Shown here: positions 9,901 to 17,163 of the stretch, in pieces
Position numbering within the stretch: position 1 is the first letter of the stretch
Layout: every line of letters starts with the position of its first letter
From: Actinomadura cremea
GTDB lineage: Bacteria; Actinomycetota; Actinomycetes; Streptosporangiales; Streptosporangiaceae
NCBI RefSeq assembly: GCF_014648495.1
Contig: NZ_BMRF01000018.1
Location: forward strand, 1-64,000
Direction of reading: 5' to 3'
DNA length: 64,000 bases
The notes under the pieces: model-generated
Told to the model about the DNA's origin: nothing
Database searches by the model: none
What the model saw: only the letters and a program-made list of their open reading frames with translations
Translations under genes and position numbers: made by a program

Positions 9901-10052
9901 GTCTAGGGGCGGCCTCCCCTGCATTTACCTCCTTCTCAGATGCTCGTGATTGGGTCAAGACTCTTCCAGTTGCGCGATGGGACCAAGCTGGCAGCGCCAG
10001 GCAGGTTAGCGGTGCGGTACTCAGACGCGTATGGGAGATGACCAGCACCTGA
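6921..10052 (+). CDS. hamB: HamB-like Ski2-type DEAH helicase of a Hachiman-type defence system
   Basis: The product is 1043 residues, starting at GTG 6921 inside the hamA stop. The first 300 residues are helical and unassigned. Motif I (MPTSAGKT) is near residue 320, a TTPEKLD motif near 400, DEAH (VVVDEAHLIS) near 427. The C-terminal RecA domain contains HHAGLPPEVR, TGTTTLAQGVNFP and an arginine-finger motif NIAGRAGRA between residues 625 and 700. These are the hallmarks of Ski2-like superfamily 2 helicases. In Hachiman the helicase senses damaged or invading DNA and releases the nuclease. Size and pairing fit HamB. Codon use again is unlike the GC-rich flanks. Confidence 0.75.
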   Translation: MTPQERIALYREAFSSEGGDALVGNAQIAYIVEALTGKREEIDSDGIDLRDIAWSFESLAIESMRSGSSEKVLIDYFDTAFQLRASLLVSENKLSIHDLWMLIASGVSSQNQPQLRDILGDFTWTNLFGTAPASWDERVLWEASHALFCLARKKHGWEDIDEAISALNSLVELQAEYEPSAMNSESDDSGRQDHSARLLGLYHLAEGLTTLGEYLRTGLPESVMPTIERHAEHARFLLARTKQSDLSQIGSAAAAIFPQLVRASIWFNANRLSQAARQFARRLASEERDNPVLELWWGQREALAQNLLDPFKVAIGVQMPTSAGKTLLAEFSIIQTLALNPGSMVAYIVPTRALVNQVTRRLRHDLEGEDIGQRSISVEAAVPVFELDPTEDAMLTNRPDILVTTPEKLDLLVRSQHACVRDLSLVVVDEAHLISEPSRGPRLELLLATLKRERGTTCRYLLLTPFLPNADELARWLGDADNAAISLDWRPSLQVRAAAQWKRRNKKYYDSLKLIPSLTQPSEWSGVEIELGEAHVQPSNRSRPGISASTAIAMSSFGRSCLVLTRGQGTAESRATAIASILADENQEAPHGDELSDAISYIEAELGTSHALAKSLRQGVAFHHAGLPPEVRILVETLIEKGLVRIVTGTTTLAQGVNFPLASVIVESLSVPQGRGKTGRALQYSEFWNIAGRAGRALQDRVGTVIWPANNADSMKEFEQFLAGEAAQVVSALAETLSRIDDLSTDYTLQLVRNNPNLSHFLQYLAHALRVGGFAQASAEIEDILRSSLVFHRIRADDRDAAESLIRWSRGFMEVSRDRALLEVADTTGLSLPSVGLLSSTASPEMHDPEFWLPQNLFGRDIGGLTRTVELLAEVPEFSLGLSDEPGGINAGRVAGILRDWVNGASLPQLVHTWFPGSEEASALRDVGRYLFRELTGQMPWGLGALQLVSMSASDANPAVVEARRVPAMAYYGVRTRGAVALRMIGVPRAAAEGLGAASPAFTSFSDARDWVKTLPVARWDQAGSARQVSGAVLRRVWEMTST

Positions 10053-10094
10053 GTAGTCCGCTTAAGTGGCCTTGAGGTTCCTCTGCGGCAGTCT

Positions 10095-10148
10095 GCCCCG
10101 GCGCGGCGGGACCGGACGGGACAGGCCGCATGCCCGGCGCGCCGGGGC
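10095..10148 (+). terminator. Strong hairpin after the defence operon
   Basis: A perfect 11-bp inverted repeat, GCCCCGGCGCG at 10095-10105 and its complement at 10138-10148, begins 43 bases after the helicase stop. No U-tract follows, as is usual for actinomycete terminators. It may alternatively mark the border of the transferred segment. Confidence 0.5.
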
Positions 10149-10221
10149 GGGCGGCCGCCGGCGACCGCGCAGCGGGCGCCCTTGAAGACGTAAAGAAATT
10201 CTCATCGAGCCTGCGGCGCCT

Positions 10222-10480
10222 GCGCTGTCGTGTCCCGGGTCATGCTTGACACGTCTGTCCCATCACATGCTTGACGGGTGCCTGTTCGGCTTGGCTGTCG
10301 TGCGTCGTTTGCGGGTGGCGTGCGTCGGGGAGGCCGGGATTGGCGCTGGTGGAGTTGTCGGTTGTCGAGCAGCGGTATCGCGCGGTGCTGCAGGTCGAGG
10401 CGGCGGTGCCGGTGACCGAGGTCGCGGCCGGGTTCGGGGTGTCGCGTCACAGCGCGTGGGTGTCCGGGAGTCAGGCAGTC
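10222..10480 (+). mobile_element. IS481-family insertion sequence remnant
   Basis: Two copies of ATGCTTGAC near 10233 and 10257 resemble the terminal sequence of IS481 elements. From TTG 10340 the frame reads ALVELSVVEQRYRAVLQV followed by a helix-turn-helix (VTEVAAGFGVSRHSAW). This is the conserved start of IS481 transposases. Homology stops near 10475, and the rest of the transposase and the right end are missing. The element is dead. It lies between the defence genes and the integrase. Confidence 0.7.
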
Positions 10481-10537
10481 GGATGCTGGGAAGCCGCCCT
10501 GGAGATCATTTGTATGACGGGTGTCGGTTCGGTGATG

Positions 10538-11122
10538 TCAGCGTTCGTGGACGGCTTTGAGGTCGATGTCAAGGGCGAAAGGCAGCGTTGCGGTGATGCG
10601 GTCGTGGTGGACGCCGGTCGCTACGTATCCGCCGGTCGCGTCGTCCAGCTCGTAGGTATAGATCGCGAACGCGGGTGCGGTCTGGTCGGTCTCCACTCGC
10701 CAGTAGTGCCGGATCCCGGCGCCCGCGTACAGGGTCGGCTGCATCCGGCGGTCCTTGCGCTTGGTCGACGGTGACACCACCTCGGCGACGAGGGTGACGG
10801 ACTCCGCGTGGATGGGGCGTTCGTATGGGTCGTGTTCGGCCGAGTAGACGACGATGTCGGGGGCGATCTCGACCGGCTCCGTCTCGTCGTCGTCCAACAG
10901 CACGTCCACGTCCGTGTCGACCTGCCAGGCGTCAGGGGCCGCGTCTTCGAGACGGGTCGCCAGACGCCGCGCGATGCGCTGGTGGATCGGGCGGGGCCGT
11001 GGACTCACGACGAGTTCTCCGTGGATGAGGCTCACACGTACTGGGAGGTCTTCGGGTAGCGCCTCGTAGTCCGCCCGAGTCCAGGTGTCACCGGACGGCA
11101 ATGGGAGAGTCATCGCAGGCAT
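10538..11122 (-). CDS. Uma2-family (DUF820) PD-(D/E)xK-fold protein
   Basis: The product is 194 residues from ATG 11122, with GGAGG and AGGAG upstream. The frame is open to an ATG at 11290, but the extra 56 residues do not look like this family. Uma2 landmarks are present in order: LPVRVSLIHGELVVSPRP, an APDIVVYS strand, VAEVVSPSTKRKDR and the YAGAGIRHYWRVE strand. The usual DRxxKPxLYA signature reads DRRMQPTLYA here, so the conserved lysine is glutamine and nuclease activity is doubtful. These proteins are abundant and poorly understood. It is transcribed in the same direction as the integrase upstream of it. Confidence 0.8.
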   Translation of the reverse strand: MPAMTLPLPSGDTWTRADYEALPEDLPVRVSLIHGELVVSPRPRPIHQRIARRLATRLEDAAPDAWQVDTDVDVLLDDDETEPVEIAPDIVVYSAEHDPYERPIHAESVTLVAEVVSPSTKRKDRRMQPTLYAGAGIRHYWRVETDQTAPAFAIYTYELDDATGGYVATGVHHDRITATLPFALDIDLKAVHER

Positions 11123-11331
11123 GGCTCCTGGTGCCTCCGCTCGGGTCGTACGAGTGCTTAGTAGGCAGAGTACCTTCGGTGCGCCTCCCCCGAGGTTGTA
11201 AGCGGCTCCGCACCATCGCTGGACCTTGACCTTGGAGGTCGTCTCGTCCTGAATGGCACGGATGCGTTCGCGGTCGTCGTCGTCCGCCATGAGATAGACG
11301 CGAGCCTTGGCCACCGGGGATCCGATCGGCG

Positions 11332-12783
11332 CTACACGGAGCGCAGGTTCGGCCTTTCGTCTGTGTGGCGGGCGACCATCTGATCGGCTAGGACTGCCTG
11401 GAGTTGGGCGATCTTGGCTTGGGCCTCCTCCAGTTGGGCTTCGAGGTCCGGGGCCGCTTCCGGAGAGTTCTGAGGGGCGCGGATCTTGTTCAGGGCTTCC
11501 AGGGCGGTTTCGTCGGCGGTGGGGAGGGTGTGGAGGTAGCGCTCGGTTGTGGAGATCTTGCGGTGGCCGAGGCGCTCTTTGACGACCTGGAGGTCTGCGC
11601 CTCCGGCCAGGAGCCAGGACGCGTGGGCGTGGCGGAGGTCGTGGATACGGGGTGACCATCCGAGGTCGGCTGCTTCTCGGGCCGGGTGCCAGCAGTGGTT
11701 GCGGAACCAGGAGGCGGGGATGTGCGGGTCGTCGTCGTCCACGCGGGGGTTGCGGGGGTTGTCCTTGCCCTGGGCGCGGCGCTTGGCGCGGTATGCGGCG
11801 TAGGCGGCTCGGCAGTGGTCGCACTTGCACTTGCCGAGGTTGTAGGCCGTGATCGTGCCGTGGGTATAGGTGCGGCCGTTGAAGGCTTCGAAGGTGAGGG
11901 ACTCGGGGTCTACGAGTTCGAGCTTGGGCGGCTTGGGGCGGCGGCTGAAGAAGAGGTCGTCTGGGGTCAGGTTGTTCGCTTCCGTGTGGGCCTTGAGCTT
12001 GGCGACAATCTGGGGGCTGAGCTTGAGGCGGCGGTAGCGCTTGCCCTTGGGGTAGTCGTTGACCAGGAAGCGGCGGCCTTCGGGGTGGTACTTGGGAACG
12101 AGCTGGACGACCGCGCGGCTGACGGTGAGGATGCCGGTGGCGAAGTCGAGGTCCTTGACTCGGAGCTCTGTTAGCTCGCCCCAGCGGAGGCCGCTTTCGA
12201 TGTCGGTCTCGATGAGGAGTTTGGCGTCCGGGGTTGGGAGTGCCTCGTAGATGCGGGCGAACTGGTCGGCGGTGATGATCTGGCGCGGCTTCTCGGGGAC
12301 GGGATCGGTCTTCACGCCGCGGCTGGGGTGGTAGACGAGGATGCCGTCGTTGACGGCGGTGGTGAAGATGGCGTTGAGGATCGCCGTCTTGCAGTACTTG
12401 ATGCTGTAGGCCGAGGCGCCCCGCTTCTTGAGGTGCGTGATCCACTCGCGGACGGTCTCTGAGGTGATGTCCCGCAGCTTCATGTCGCCGAAGTACGGCA
12501 TGACGTGGGCGGCGAGCGCGTAAGCGTAGTCCTGGCGGGTTGATGCCTCGATGCGGTGGTTCGGGAACCAGCGCTCTTCGACGTAGGTGCGGAAGGTTTG
12601 GCGGGCTCGGCGGGGGTCGCCTGCCTTGCCCTCGGCGATGCGTGTCTCGGCTCGTTGCCAGGCTCGGTCGGCCTCCTTGCGTGTGGTGAAGGTGCCGGCC
12701 GTTTGGCGGACGCCTCGGGCGTCGTCGTATAGCGCCTGGTATCGGGCGCCTTGTGGACCGGTGCGCTTGCGCGTGAAACCCAT
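11332..12783 (-). CDS. int: Tyrosine-type site-specific integrase with a Cys-rich insertion
   Basis: The product is 483 residues from ATG 12783, with a GGGGGG tract upstream; an ATG at 12810 lies inside a tandem repeat and is less likely. It has an N-terminal arm-binding AP2-like segment (residues 1-50), a SAM-like core-binding domain (60-165) and a catalytic domain. Catalytic residues are visible as ESGLRWGEL (Arg), HDLRHAHASWLL (His-x-x-Arg) and RLGHRKISTTERYLH (His and Tyr). Between the first arginine and the HxxR box lies an insertion with CKCDHCRAAYAAYRAKRRAQ, a possible zinc knuckle. A coiled coil closes the protein. The partial tRNA-Gly beside it is the likely attachment site. Confidence 0.9.
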   Translation of the reverse strand: MGFTRKRTGPQGARYQALYDDARGVRQTAGTFTTRKEADRAWQRAETRIAEGKAGDPRRARQTFRTYVEERWFPNHRIEASTRQDYAYALAAHVMPYFGDMKLRDITSETVREWITHLKKRGASAYSIKYCKTAILNAIFTTAVNDGILVYHPSRGVKTDPVPEKPRQIITADQFARIYEALPTPDAKLLIETDIESGLRWGELTELRVKDLDFATGILTVSRAVVQLVPKYHPEGRRFLVNDYPKGKRYRRLKLSPQIVAKLKAHTEANNLTPDDLFFSRRPKPPKLELVDPESLTFEAFNGRTYTHGTITAYNLGKCKCDHCRAAYAAYRAKRRAQGKDNPRNPRVDDDDPHIPASWFRNHCWHPAREAADLGWSPRIHDLRHAHASWLLAGGADLQVVKERLGHRKISTTERYLHTLPTADETALEALNKIRAPQNSPEAAPDLEAQLEEAQAKIAQLQAVLADQMVARHTDERPNLRSV

Positions 12784-12800
12784 GGCCCCCCGAACAAGAT

Positions 12801-12822
12801 CATTTGTCACTCATTTGTCACT
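12801..12822. repeat. Perfect 11-bp tandem repeat before the integrase
   Basis: CATTTGTCACT occurs twice in direct succession, 18 bases upstream of the integrase start. Such short direct repeats near att sites are often arm-type integrase or excisionase sites, or an operator controlling integrase expression. The assignment is inference from position. Confidence 0.55.
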
Positions 12823-12874
12823 GGATCATGGAAATCCGAGCGACATCGGCGAGGACATGATGGCATGCAAAACA

Positions 12875-12997
12875 GCCTCTGACCTGCAGTTTAGTGGCTT
12901 GGGGGCGATCTTCGGGGGAGGTGAAATCGCCGCTTCCAAACTGGCTACGCGGGTTCGATTCCCGTCGCCCGCTCTCAAATTTCAGCAGGTCAGAGGC
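12875..12997. other. Probable attachment site: 3' half of a tRNA-Gly within a 13-bp inverted repeat
   Basis: Positions 12933-12972 read like the anticodon loop to acceptor end of tRNA-Gly (CTTCCAA, then GCGGGTTCGATTCCCGT, then CGCCCGCT). No matching 5' half is present, so this is a partial tRNA and not a gene. The segment is enclosed by GCCTCTGACCTGC (12875-12887) and its exact complement (12985-12997). Internal pairs CAGTTT/AAACTG and GGCGAT/ATCGCC are nested inside. This fits an integrase attachment site at an element border; the nested pairing is unexplained. Confidence 0.6.
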
Positions 12998-13723
12998 ACA
13001 TCAGCCAAGATCGCGAAACTCCGCCAAGATCTCCTGTCAGTGGTTCTATCACTGGAATCAGGCGTGATCATGGTTCACCTCGAGACGCAACCTGGCACAC
13101 CGAGATACCCTCCGGCAGTCCCAAGCCGGGCGAAGTGGACACGCCCCGCCCCCCGCCGACGAGCACCGCAGCCACACTCCGAGAACCACGCGGGACAGGA
13201 AGAGGGGCGAGTCCCACACCCGGCACGAGCGCCTGCGTGAAGACCCCGCAGGCAAAGCACTCCGAACCTGACGTCACTCCGTCCGAGCGATCATCTCCGC
13301 AGCGAAGCCTTCCCACGCAACCGGTCGGCGGTGTGGATCCGCCCGTCCTCACCGAGATGACGCGGGTCGCCACGAACCTCGATCGGCCGGCTCCTGGCGG
13401 AACGGACCGCGACCGCCGGCGTTTCCTTCGCCCGCGGTCGCGGTCTCTTCACCCCGGCCGCCTGTACCGCCGCTCCCGGCCGGTCCGCTCGTTCACGCCC
13501 ACGACCCGGTAAGCATGCGCGTTACTCGTCCCTTGATCGACAAGAGCAAGGTAGAGCTCACGCTCTTTCAGGAGCTTGCTGGGTCCCTGCGGCCTCCGGC
13601 TCTCCCGGACCTCGAAGCCATCGCGTCCTCTAACACGGGTGTCGCGAAAACCTCTTGAACTGAAGTGTGGGCTCCGGGGCCTTTCGCCGGCACGAGTGCG
13701 GTGGGACGGGGATCCGGCGCCCT
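12998..13723. other. Gap without recognised gene
   Basis: About 725 bases between the att-like region and the epoxide hydrolase. The longest frames are rich in Arg, Pro and Ser and look like noise of GC-rich DNA. A 47-codon frame at 13515-13658 reads slightly more naturally but has no ribosome site. I see no repeat copy, tRNA or transposase motif. Confidence 0.5.
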
Positions 13724-14887
13724 TCAGGCCGTCGGCCCGTATCGCAGGACGCGGAAGAACTCACGGATGTCGTTCAGCAGCAGGTCGGGGGCGTCGTGGG
13801 CGGCCCAGTGGCTGCCGCGGTCGTACTCTCGCCAATGAACGATGTTCTTGTGGTCGCGGTCGGCGAAACGGCGCAGGGGGCGGAAGTCGTAGGCGAACGA
13901 GGCCAGGCCGATCGGGAACGTCGTGGGCTCGTTGGCGTGTGGCTCGTGGTGGTTCTCGTAGTAGAAGCGGGCCGTGGACGCCGAGGTGTTGGTCAGCCAG
14001 TAGATGGTGGCGATGGTCAGGATCGTGTCCGGGTCGGGCAGGGCGGCCAGGAGCTGGCCCACCCAGGCGAGCTGGCCCGCCGGGGAGTCCGCCAGGGCGT
14101 GCGCGAAGGTCTGCGGCTGGCTCTGCTGGGCGCGGTCGTGGACGGAGTGCTCGACGAAGCCCTGGAGGAACTCCAGGTACGCGGCTTCCTCCGGGGTGAT
14201 GCCCGCGAGCTCGGCGGGGTCGCCGGAGGGGAAGGAGAAGATCTGGTTGACGTGCACGCCGATCAGCCGGTCCGGGTGGCGCCGGCCGAGCTGGGGACTG
14301 ACGATTGCGCCCGCGTCGTTGCCGTGCGCGCCAAAGCGGTCGTAGCCCAGGCGGGCCATCAGCTCGGCCCAGGCGTCGGCGGTACGGGCCGAGCCCCACC
14401 CCTTGGTGCGGGTGGGGGCCGAGAAGCCGAAACCGGGCAGCGAGGGGACGACGACGTGGAACGCGTCGGCCGGGTCGCCGCCGTGCGCCGCCGGATCGGT
14501 GAGAGGGCCGATCAGGTCCAGGTACTCCACGAAGGTGTTGGGCCAGCCGTGGGTGAGGATCAGGGGGGTGGCGTCCGGCTCGGGGGACCGGACGTGCAGA
14601 AAGTGGATCGTCTGGCCGTCGATCTCGGTGGTGAACTGCGGGAAGGCGTTGATCCGCGCTTCCTGAGCCCGCCAGTCGAAGTCGATCCATCTGGTCACCA
14701 GGTCGCGGACGAAGGAGACGGGAACGCCGTACTCCCAGCCCGGCTGGATCGGGCCCTTCTGGATGCCGTCGGTGACCTGGCTCTCGGGGAGTTCGTCGGC
14801 GAAGCGCGTGCGGACCAGTCGGTCCCGCAGGTCATCGAGGTCGGTCTGGGCGATGTCGACGCGGAACGGCCTGATTTCAGAGCTCAT
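13724..14887 (-). CDS. Epoxide hydrolase, EHN-domain alpha/beta hydrolase
   Basis: The product is 387 residues from ATG 14887, with AAGGA upstream. It has the N-terminal EHN domain (residues 5-110: FRVDIAQTDLDDLRDRL, WIDFDWRAQEARIN) followed by an alpha/beta hydrolase fold. Key sites are the oxyanion motif HGWPNT, the nucleophile elbow GAHGNDAGA (Asp), lid tyrosines and the terminal histidine in GSHWAAHDAP. Such enzymes open epoxides by an ester intermediate. A second member lies at 26199-27371. The genes around it give no pathway. It is divergent from the sensor kinase. Confidence 0.9.
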   Translation of the reverse strand: MSSEIRPFRVDIAQTDLDDLRDRLVRTRFADELPESQVTDGIQKGPIQPGWEYGVPVSFVRDLVTRWIDFDWRAQEARINAFPQFTTEIDGQTIHFLHVRSPEPDATPLILTHGWPNTFVEYLDLIGPLTDPAAHGGDPADAFHVVVPSLPGFGFSAPTRTKGWGSARTADAWAELMARLGYDRFGAHGNDAGAIVSPQLGRRHPDRLIGVHVNQIFSFPSGDPAELAGITPEEAAYLEFLQGFVEHSVHDRAQQSQPQTFAHALADSPAGQLAWVGQLLAALPDPDTILTIATIYWLTNTSASTARFYYENHHEPHANEPTTFPIGLASFAYDFRPLRRFADRDHKNIVHWREYDRGSHWAAHDAPDLLLNDIREFFRVLRYGPTA

Positions 14888-15009
14888 CGGAGTCCTTTTC
14901 GTTCGGGTGTTTCGAGTCTGCTGAGCGGCAGTGCGCTGAGGTAGTGCCTGATGCACCGACCGGGCTGCGGTTCGCAGGTCACAGGCATGCAAAATGCATA
15001 ATTGCCGCC

Positions 15010-17163
15010 ATGCACGACAGTCGGCTGCCCCTCCTCGCCGGGATCGTCCTGTTCTGGATCTACCGGGTGCTGCTGTTGTGGTTCGGGCCCGTGCCCGGTG
15101 ACCGGGCCGGGACGATGGCGCTGGGGGCAGGAACGTGCGCGGCGATCGTCCTCGGTGCCTTGCAGGCGCGGGCACTGGCCTGGAACGGTTCGTTCCGGAA
15201 TGTCGCGGCACAGGCGGTGCTGGTCTACGCGCCCCTGCTCTTCCTGGGCAACGCCTGGCGGCCGGCGACCCCGCTGCTCATGGCGTCGGTGCTGCTCATC
15301 GCTCCCGCCCGGGCGGGCTGGTCGGTGGCGGCGGCGCTCGTGGCCGGCGAGTTCGCGATCAGGACGGTCTGGCTGCCCGACGCCGGCGGCGGGTATGCCG
15401 GCTGGGCCGCCCTGGTGACGCTCACCGGCGGCCTGCAGTTCCTCGCTCTGGCACGGCTGGGGCAGCTGGTCCGGGCGCTGGAGGCCACCCGTACCGAACT
15501 GTCCCTCCGGCGGGCCGCCGGCGAGCGCATGCGGATCGCGCGGGGCCTGCGCGCCGAACTGCAGCGGCGGCTGTCGGACGCCGCCGCGTCCTCGGACGTC
15601 CGCGACATCGTCACAGCGGCGCGGGCGGCGCTGGTCCGCGCCCGAGCGGTCGCCGACGACTACCGTGACCGGTCGCTGGCGGCGGAGATCGAAGCGGCGC
15701 GGACCGTGCTGACGGCATCCGGCGTACCGGTGCGCGTGGAGGCGGACGCGGCGACCCCGCAGTCACCGCAAGCGGACGCGGCCCTGGCCGGGCTCCTGCG
15801 TCGAACGGTGGTGACCGCCCTGCGGCACGGAAGCCCGGATCATTGCCTGATCGACTGCCGCACCGGTCCGGGCGGGCCCGATCGGTTGCGGGTGGTCCTG
15901 TCCGGTGCGGTGCCGTCCTTCGCCGAGCCGCTCGCGACCTCGGCGACCGAGATCGCCGGCCTCGGCGGACGGCTCGTCGCCGACCGCGTGGTGGAAGCGG
16001 AGATACCGCGGGCACGGGCGTGGACGGGCGGGCCCGTCCGCTCCGCGCCCTGGCTGGCCTTCGTGGTTCTGCTGGTCATCGAGCTGGATCACCTCGGCAC
16101 GGTGGCGAGCAGCGTGGTCATGGCGCGCGACGCGGGTGTCGCCGTGGATCCGGCGGGTCTGACGGTGACGGCGATCATGCTGCCGCTGGTCGCGGCGCTG
16201 CAGCTCTACCACGTCCTGCCGCGAGGAGAGGCCCGGCCGCGGCCCTGGGCGCTGCCCGCGCAGGTTCTGCTGATCCTGACGGTGTTCGCGGTGGCGGGGC
16301 CGCTCGTCCCACCGGGCTACGGCGGGCTGCCGGCGACCTACGGGGGGCTGGTCGCGGGCGTGGTGCTGCTGAACGTGCGCCCGCCCTGGTCATGGCCGTC
16401 GGCCGCCGCGCTGGTGCTGGCACCGCTGCCGCTGCTGTACGGCGTGCACCTCCCGGCCACGGCGGCGCTCGCCCTGCTCGGCTCGATCGCCTTCATGATC
16501 ACCGTCTATGCCCTGGGGAGGCTGCCGGTCACCGCGGCGCGGCTGGACCGCGCGCGCCGCGAGCTGGTCCGCACGGCCGTGCTCCGCGAACGGCTTCGGA
16601 TCGCGCGGGACGTCCACGACCTGCTCGGCTCGCAGCTGTCAGCGATCATCATCAAGGGCGAGCTGGCGGCGCGCAGGCAGGACGGCGCCCACCTGGCCGA
16701 ACTGGTGCGCGCGGCGCTGGCGACGATCGGTTCGATCGGCGCCGAACCCGCTCCGCTGCGGCTCGCCACCGAGGTCGAGAGCGCCCGGGACCTGCTGCGC
16801 ACTGCGCGGGTCCAGGTCCGCGTCACCGTGACGGAGCCTCCCGAACACCTCGCGGCCCTGTTCTCGGTCGTACTGCGGGAGGCGGTGACCAACGTGGTCC
16901 GGCATTCGCGGGCCCGCCGCTGCGACATCTCCATTGCGCCCACCGGCATCCGCGTCTCGAACGACGGCGCCCCGCGGCGCGGCCCCGGCGGCTCGGGACT
17001 GGCCAACCTGCGCTCGCGCGCGGCCGAGGCGGGCGGCACGCTGACCGTCGAGCATGCGGACGGTCGGTTCACCGTCCGGGTCGAGGTGTCAGATCCAACC
17101 GGCCTCGGTGGCGATGCGGATGGCGTCGACCCGGTTGCGGGCCCCCAGCTTGGTCACCGCTGA
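15010..17163 (+). CDS. NarL-type sensor histidine kinase with a second, degenerate kinase module
   Basis: The product is 717 residues from ATG 15010. An N-terminal block of about five membrane helices (residues 5-150) is followed by a first DHp/ATPase-like module (165-335). Its H-box reads RMRIARGLRAEL, so the phospho-acceptor histidine is absent. A second block of membrane helices (345-500) follows. The complete module then has RLRIARDVHDLLGSQ (His536), N-box EAVTNVVRHS and lid PGGSGLANLRSR. The protein is thus an internal duplication of a whole kinase in which the first copy has lost its active site, possibly a built-in regulator. The partner response regulator is convergent and overlaps the last 75 bases. 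Confidence 0.88.
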   Translation: MHDSRLPLLAGIVLFWIYRVLLLWFGPVPGDRAGTMALGAGTCAAIVLGALQARALAWNGSFRNVAAQAVLVYAPLLFLGNAWRPATPLLMASVLLIAPARAGWSVAAALVAGEFAIRTVWLPDAGGGYAGWAALVTLTGGLQFLALARLGQLVRALEATRTELSLRRAAGERMRIARGLRAELQRRLSDAAASSDVRDIVTAARAALVRARAVADDYRDRSLAAEIEAARTVLTASGVPVRVEADAATPQSPQADAALAGLLRRTVVTALRHGSPDHCLIDCRTGPGGPDRLRVVLSGAVPSFAEPLATSATEIAGLGGRLVADRVVEAEIPRARAWTGGPVRSAPWLAFVVLLVIELDHLGTVASSVVMARDAGVAVDPAGLTVTAIMLPLVAALQLYHVLPRGEARPRPWALPAQVLLILTVFAVAGPLVPPGYGGLPATYGGLVAGVVLLNVRPPWSWPSAAALVLAPLPLLYGVHLPATAALALLGSIAFMITVYALGRLPVTAARLDRARRELVRTAVLRERLRIARDVHDLLGSQLSAIIIKGELAARRQDGAHLAELVRAALATIGSIGAEPAPLRLATEVESARDLLRTARVQVRVTVTEPPEHLAALFSVVLREAVTNVVRHSRARRCDISIAPTGIRVSNDGAPRRGPGGSGLANLRSRAAEAGGTLTVEHADGRFTVRVEVSDPTGLGGDADGVDPVAGPQLGHR

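Noticed and set aside
10538-12445. Single large minus-strand protein joining integrase and Uma2 regions
   Set aside because: Only its last 194 residues are real (Uma2). The first part is the integrase read in another frame.
12888-12984. Complete tRNA or tmRNA
   Set aside because: The T-arm and acceptor 3' strand are present but no 5' acceptor strand or D-arm matches, and tmRNA ends do not carry this acceptor sequence.
13068-13373. 101-codon minus-strand frame in the gap after the att-like site
   Set aside because: Glycine, serine and valine rich without secondary-structure pattern or ribosome site; several alternative frames overlap it.
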